Shown piece after piece: positions 61,401-64,000 of a DNA stretch of 64,000 nucleotides. Under the pieces are notes generated by a model. That model was not told the origin of the DNA and did no database searches. It saw only the letters and a program-made list of their open reading frames with translations. Origin of the DNA: Larus michahellis (lineage: Eukaryota > Chordata > Aves > Charadriiformes > Laridae); assembly GCF_964199755.1 (NCBI RefSeq), contig NC_133910.1:11230711-11294710 (forward strand). The letters are read 5' to 3'. The translations under genes and the position numbers were made by a program. Within the stretch, counting starts at the first letter, position 1. Every line of letters begins with the position of its first letter.

Positions 61401-62502
61401 CTTTTAATATCAGACTGAATGAATACCCAAAGCAAATTAGTATATTTATAAAATAAAATATTCACTTTATGTTTTACAGTCCTAGTGCAACCTGTTATGT
61501 TTTGACACAAAGTGAAATGAAATATTGTTCACTTTTGGAATAGTAATAATAATAATTTGGATTAGTGGTTGGAAATTCCATTCAAAATAAGAACACATCA
61601 TGTTCATTAAAACGTCAGTTTGCCTTACACCAGCCATGTGCACATGGATCAAGTATTCTGACTTAGGAGCAAGTTTTTTTAAGAACTTTGATGCTTTGTT
61701 AATTTTTTTTCCACTTTTATTCCACAGTGTTTGCCTTTCAGAAGTATCACAGTAATAGGTTAAAGCCACAAATAAGCAAAAGTGGTAAGCAAAAGTAATA
61801 TTAGGCCTCTTATAAAATAAAGGTAACAATATTAAATGGTTCATTAAGAACAACCATCTCATTGCTCCCAGCATATCAAACTCCATATAACAACCATTGT
61901 ATTAGAGCTTTTATTTCCACTTGGAAACACTACTTCAAGTCATCTGCTTCACAAGTGAGTTTTGTCAGCAGTATAAACTTGTTATTGTAGTCTAACATCA
62001 CAAGGGATATAATTAGCCACCACACCATTTTGGCTAATCTTCCCTGCTATCCGATGAAGTCTAACCTCCACTGGCATAACCCATGTTTGTGCATTACAAG
62101 CGCTCACAAAGACTAAACAAGAACACCAGATTATTTAATAATTGCTAGCGAGTGCTCAAGACAGGCAATTTTCAAACACAGGAACAGAACACGCAACTTC
62201 AGTCCGTACAATTTACTGATTACATGCCAGGACACAATGTCATTATATACATGCAAAAGAAGGTTATAGAATAATTTACTTCGTAGGAAAGGAAGCTATG
62301 GAAATTCTTTTTATAGCTTAAGCGAACTTCCCCGTATTCCTCAGATAACTACTTACTTGTTAATTAATCCATGGGACCCATTTGTATGTATCAGATAGCA
62401 CGAAGGGACTGAGATAATACCAAGTTTCTCAAGAAAAGGCTTATCAAAATTCAATGCTCTCTTTACAACTATGTTTTCATACTGGATCAAGTCTAAGATA
62501 AC
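48231..62502 (-). CDS. QSOX2: QSOX2, sulfhydryl oxidase 2, 3' two-thirds (seven coding exons; 5' exons outside window)
   Basis: QSOX2 is an FAD-dependent sulfhydryl oxidase of the secretory pathway that makes protein disulfides and reduces O2 to H2O2 (family knowledge). The join of 62357-62502, 61228-61371, 58956-59085, 56554-56676, 55713-55863, 51343-51531 and 48231-48781 is 1,434 nt, in phase at each GT-AG junction, 477 residues plus stop. In order it shows the end of the thioredoxin-like region with an NGS sequon, the helix-rich linker ([19 protein letters not shown]), the Erv/ALR domain ([21 protein letters not shown] beside the flavin), the third CxxC (CPAC) and a C-terminal membrane span with a basic tail. 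The sequence and the LHX3 neighbour favour QSOX2 over QSOX1. The signal peptide and CGHC exons lie beyond 64,000. Confidence 0.95.
48782..51342 (-). other. QSOX2 intron before the last coding exon (2.56 kb)
   Basis: AT-rich intron with normal splice ends. I see no exon, RNA gene or clear transposon. Confidence 0.75.
51343..51531 (-). CDS. QSOX2: QSOX2 coding exon (eleventh by analogy): flavin-proximal CxxC
   Basis: 189 nt encoding [20 protein letters not shown], then [20 protein letters not shown] and [24 protein letters not shown] is the redox-active disulfide next to [13 protein letters not shown] matches the FAD-contacting HN-VN-RLAG helix. The acceptor is CTTCCTAG/GTCTTG and the donor GCAG/GTATGG, phase 1 at both ends. 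Confidence 0.96.
51532..55712 (-). other. QSOX2 intron (4.18 kb)
   Basis: The largest QSOX2 intron in the window, AT-rich. It contains a 29-nt A run (T on the gene strand) at 52,441-52,469. Apart from this I find no recognisable element. Confidence 0.75.
52441..52469. repeat. 29-nt poly(A) tract
   Basis: An uninterrupted run of A on the plus strand inside a QSOX2 intron. No retrotransposed sequence or target duplication is recognisable beside it, so it is treated as a simple repeat. Confidence 0.9.
55713..55863 (-). CDS. QSOX2: QSOX2 coding exon (tenth by analogy): start of Erv/ALR flavin domain
   Basis: 151 nt encoding [20 protein letters not shown] through [23 protein letters not shown]. 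The W-x3-H motif (WKLFH) and preceding [17 protein letters not shown] are Erv-domain signatures involved in FAD binding. The acceptor lies directly after a 15-T run and the donor is [19 protein letters not shown] is unlike the mammalian residues at this variable loop. Confidence 0.95.
55864..56553 (-). other. QSOX2 intron (690 nt)
   Basis: AT-rich intron. Its 3' end carries 15 consecutive T as the polypyrimidine tract directly before CAG. Nothing else is recognisable. Confidence 0.8.
56554..56676 (-). CDS. QSOX2: QSOX2 coding exon (ninth by analogy): helix-rich region
   Basis: 123 nt, 41 whole codons, encoding [20 protein letters not shown] through [14 protein letters not shown], the stretch that precedes the Erv/ALR domain. 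The acceptor is TTTCCTCAG/CTTTTC and the donor ATGCGG/GTAAGC. Phase 0 at both ends, so skipping would keep the frame. Confidence 0.95.
56677..58955 (-). other. QSOX2 intron (2.28 kb)
   Basis: AT-rich intron with one short G run near 58,152-58,170 and a two-copy direct repeat at 58,457-58,510. No exon or transposon is recognised. Confidence 0.75.
58457..58510. repeat. Direct repeat, 18 nt exact, period 36
   Basis: The word ATTCAATACCTCAATTAT occurs at 58,457-58,474 and again at 58,493-58,510 in a QSOX2 intron. Confidence 0.85.
58956..59085 (-). CDS. QSOX2: QSOX2 coding exon (eighth by analogy): helix-rich region
   Basis: 130 nt encoding [20 protein letters not shown] through [13 protein letters not shown], the helix-rich region linking the thioredoxin modules to the Erv domain. 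The acceptor is TGTTTCAG/ATCTAAG (the first A completes a Lys codon) and the donor GCCAAG/GTATAC, phase 0. Confidence 0.95.
59086..61227 (-). other. QSOX2 intron (2.14 kb)
   Basis: AT-rich intron without recognisable embedded genes or repeats beyond short A/T runs. Confidence 0.75.
61228..61371 (-). CDS. QSOX2: QSOX2 coding exon (seventh by analogy)
   Basis: 144 nt encoding [20 protein letters not shown] through [29 protein letters not shown] is strongly QSOX2-like. The following charged stretch ([11 protein letters not shown]) is the variable linker before the helix-rich region. The acceptor is ATATGCAG/TTTGAAG and the donor GATAA/GTAAGTG. An eight-T run encodes SFFS and would be a frameshift-prone site. 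Confidence 0.93.
61372..62356 (-). other. QSOX2 intron (985 nt)
   Basis: AT-rich intron. It contains a 134-codon open frame on the minus strand that resembles no family I know and is treated as chance. Confidence 0.75.
62357..62502 (-). CDS. QSOX2: QSOX2 coding exon (sixth by analogy to human): second thioredoxin-like region
   Basis: 146 nt encoding [19 protein letters not shown] through [15 protein letters not shown], matching the mammalian QSOX2 segment before KPLR. It carries an N-linked sequon (NGS). The acceptor is CATTATCCAG/GTTATC and the donor AACAA/GTAAGT. It starts in phase 0 and leaves two nt for the next exon. This is the most 5' QSOX2 exon inside the window. Confidence 0.93.
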
Positions 62503-64000
62503 CTGGATAATGAAAAGATGACATGAATTATACATTGTTCAAGGAATATCCAATCTCGTAGGGCAAGACATAAAAATAGGTGAAGTGCATCATCCTTTAA
62601 GAGTCTCATTAAGCTGTTCACCAAGGAAGCACATCTACAAGTATTCCGTGGACACTAACAATTTCAGTTAAAGAAGATTTACCATTCTCTGGAAATTATT
62701 TACTCCTATATTCTGTTTTTTTTTCTTGGTATACTGATCTTTTCCCTTTGAAGTCTAACATCTGAAGAAAACATAAGAATGAATGATAAAATGTCCTCAT
62801 AAACCTAAAATAGCCCAGATGATATTCCAAAAGCACCAACAGGTTTATGTTTCACTTTATATATATGACTCTAAAGGTAAATTTTCAGGTAGCGAAGAAA
62901 CATTTATTTGGTCCCACTACTTTAGGGAATTCTGATGTCAAAGTCCACGACTTAGAAAAGATTTAAGGGCTTACAGGAGCTAAGGCTTTGCCTTGCAAGC
63001 CCTGCCAAATCAAGCTGCGTAGTCTATGGCGCCACAGCACCCTGGCTGTTCAGCTCTTTTTCTTTACCAACGCCACAGCAGAGACTCCATATAGGAATAG
63101 ATGCCTATATCTCAAAAGTTCCAGCTCACAGTCCAGCATTTTAGCTCAAACCAATCTTCATCAGCTGTTTAAACATGCTGCTGGGCTTTTGCACTAGAGC
63201 AGCTGGGAGTGGGCACAAATTTCTTTGCAAGGTGTAAACTTCATCAAAGAGCGAAGGCAGCAGAAGCTGGTAACATCAGGGTGCCTCAAACATTTTCCAG
63301 GACTCAGCTATCAAAGTTCTTTGCCAACTCTGATGCTTCTATTTCTTTTTTTCTGTTAGTTTCACAGTTTCCACTATGCTTTTCCCTTTCAGGTGAATAT
63401 TATCCTTGCTACATTTCCCCTCACTTTCAAATTTGTAATTTAAGAGACCTTCCTTTCATCAGCGATAAATGCATGGTCTTCCTTTCATCAGCTCTTGTGA
63501 CTTCTATCAGATTTGTCCATATTGTCTTATACTGTAAACTTGAAAACAATGTTATTTTCTATTTCACTAAACTATTCTATAAAGCAAAAATACTACATAA
63601 CATTAGCAAGTATTTTTTCTTCTGAAAGCAGACTCCACATTCTGTTAATCAGATGACACTCAGTCTTTCCCTGTAACTGCCAGGTAATCAAATTAAAGTG
63701 AGTGCGATAAAATGCCAAAGAACTTTATAACCATCACCTTTCTTCTCTTCAGTAATGCCCGCTTGTTTCAGCACAGCAGCTTCCAGAAAACAAATGTCTG
63801 GAAGCAGCCTGCTTCTCAAAGTGATTCTCGCTTTTGGCAGCACAGCCTCCTCCACTTATGCAACTGGGCCATCTCAGCATCAGATCTAATTAGAAACATT
63901 TCACAGACATTGGATGTTTCTACACAGATTATGCCTAGATAATTATGCAATTTATTTTCTTTACTTATCCTAGATCTTGGCAGGAAGAGAAAAGTAACAG
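62503..64000 (-). other. QSOX2 intron, continuing beyond the right edge
   Basis: I looked for the preceding QSOX2 exon (the residues before [10 protein letters not shown]) on the minus strand and did not find it, so this intron runs past 64,000. A 15-nt word, CTTCCTTTCATCAGC, is directly repeated at 63,449-63,463 and 63,478-63,492. Confidence 0.7.

Noticed and set aside
61482-61886. A 134-codon minus-strand frame in a QSOX2 intron
   Set aside because: It lies wholly between two well-supported QSOX2 exons, has no recognisable domain, and its splice context is ordinary intron.
35327-62502. The alternative identity LHX4 with QSOX1
   Set aside because: The LHX N terminus and C-terminal tail, and the QSOX residues in all seven exons, match LHX3 and QSOX2 rather than their paralogues.
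62503-64000. A search for the next upstream QSOX2 exon, with a candidate at 62,690-62,770
   Set aside because: That stretch has an AG acceptor-like end but no usable GT donor, and its translation does not resemble the expected QSOX2 residues.
1-64000. CRISPR arrays, operons, riboswitches, tRNA or rRNA genes
   Set aside because: The window is vertebrate nuclear DNA. No spaced identical repeats or recognisable structural RNA gene was seen on reading both strands.

Overview
The window looks like avian nuclear DNA. It has compact vertebrate exon-intron genes with GT-AG junctions, a very GC-rich CpG-island locus beside AT-rich introns, and one endogenous-retrovirus solo LTR of a type I associate with bird genomes. 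No sequence search was run, so the species is open. The LTR family makes a neoavian bird more likely than a galliform, which is inference.

Only two protein-coding genes are supportable, both on the minus strand. (1) LHX3, a LIM-homeobox transcription factor of pituitary and motor-neuron development, is complete in six coding exons between 35,327 and 41,611. The spliced frame is 1,188 nt (395 codons plus stop), with two LIM zinc-finger domains, a homeodomain and a conserved C-terminal activation tail. (2) QSOX2, a membrane-anchored flavin sulfhydryl oxidase, has its last seven coding exons between 48,231 and 62,502 (1,434 nt, 477 codons plus stop). The signal peptide, first thioredoxin domain and CGHC exons lie to the right of the window. 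The order LHX3-QSOX2, same strand, matches human 9q34.3 and separates this locus from the paralogous LHX4/QSOX1 region. The genes are unrelated in function (nuclear transcription factor versus secretory-pathway disulfide catalyst) and are linked only by ancient synteny; about 2.8 kb separates the likely QSOX2 poly(A) signal from the LHX3 start codon.

Layout: 1-35.2 kb is a gene desert downstream of LHX3. It contains one intact solo LTR (6,052-6,534, 5-bp target duplication), an orphan CpG island with homeodomain-like sites (about 6.9-7.96 kb), several AT-rich stretches dense in homeodomain-type motifs that are candidate conserved noncoding elements, and scattered microsatellites. 35.3-42.1 kb is LHX3 with its CpG islands. 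42.1-42.8 kb is LHX3 upstream DNA with paired homeodomain/bicoid-type sites around a GT-rich simple repeat. 42.8-44.4 kb is intergenic. 44.4-48.2 kb is the probable QSOX2 3' UTR or 3' flank. 48.2-64 kb is QSOX2 coding exons and introns.

The most useful observations are an LHX3 intron (120 nt, inside the homeodomain) that is stop-free and in frame, a possible second LHX3 first exon near 39.82 kb, the solo LTR with its target-site duplication, and the orphan CpG island beside it. I found no previously undescribed biological system.
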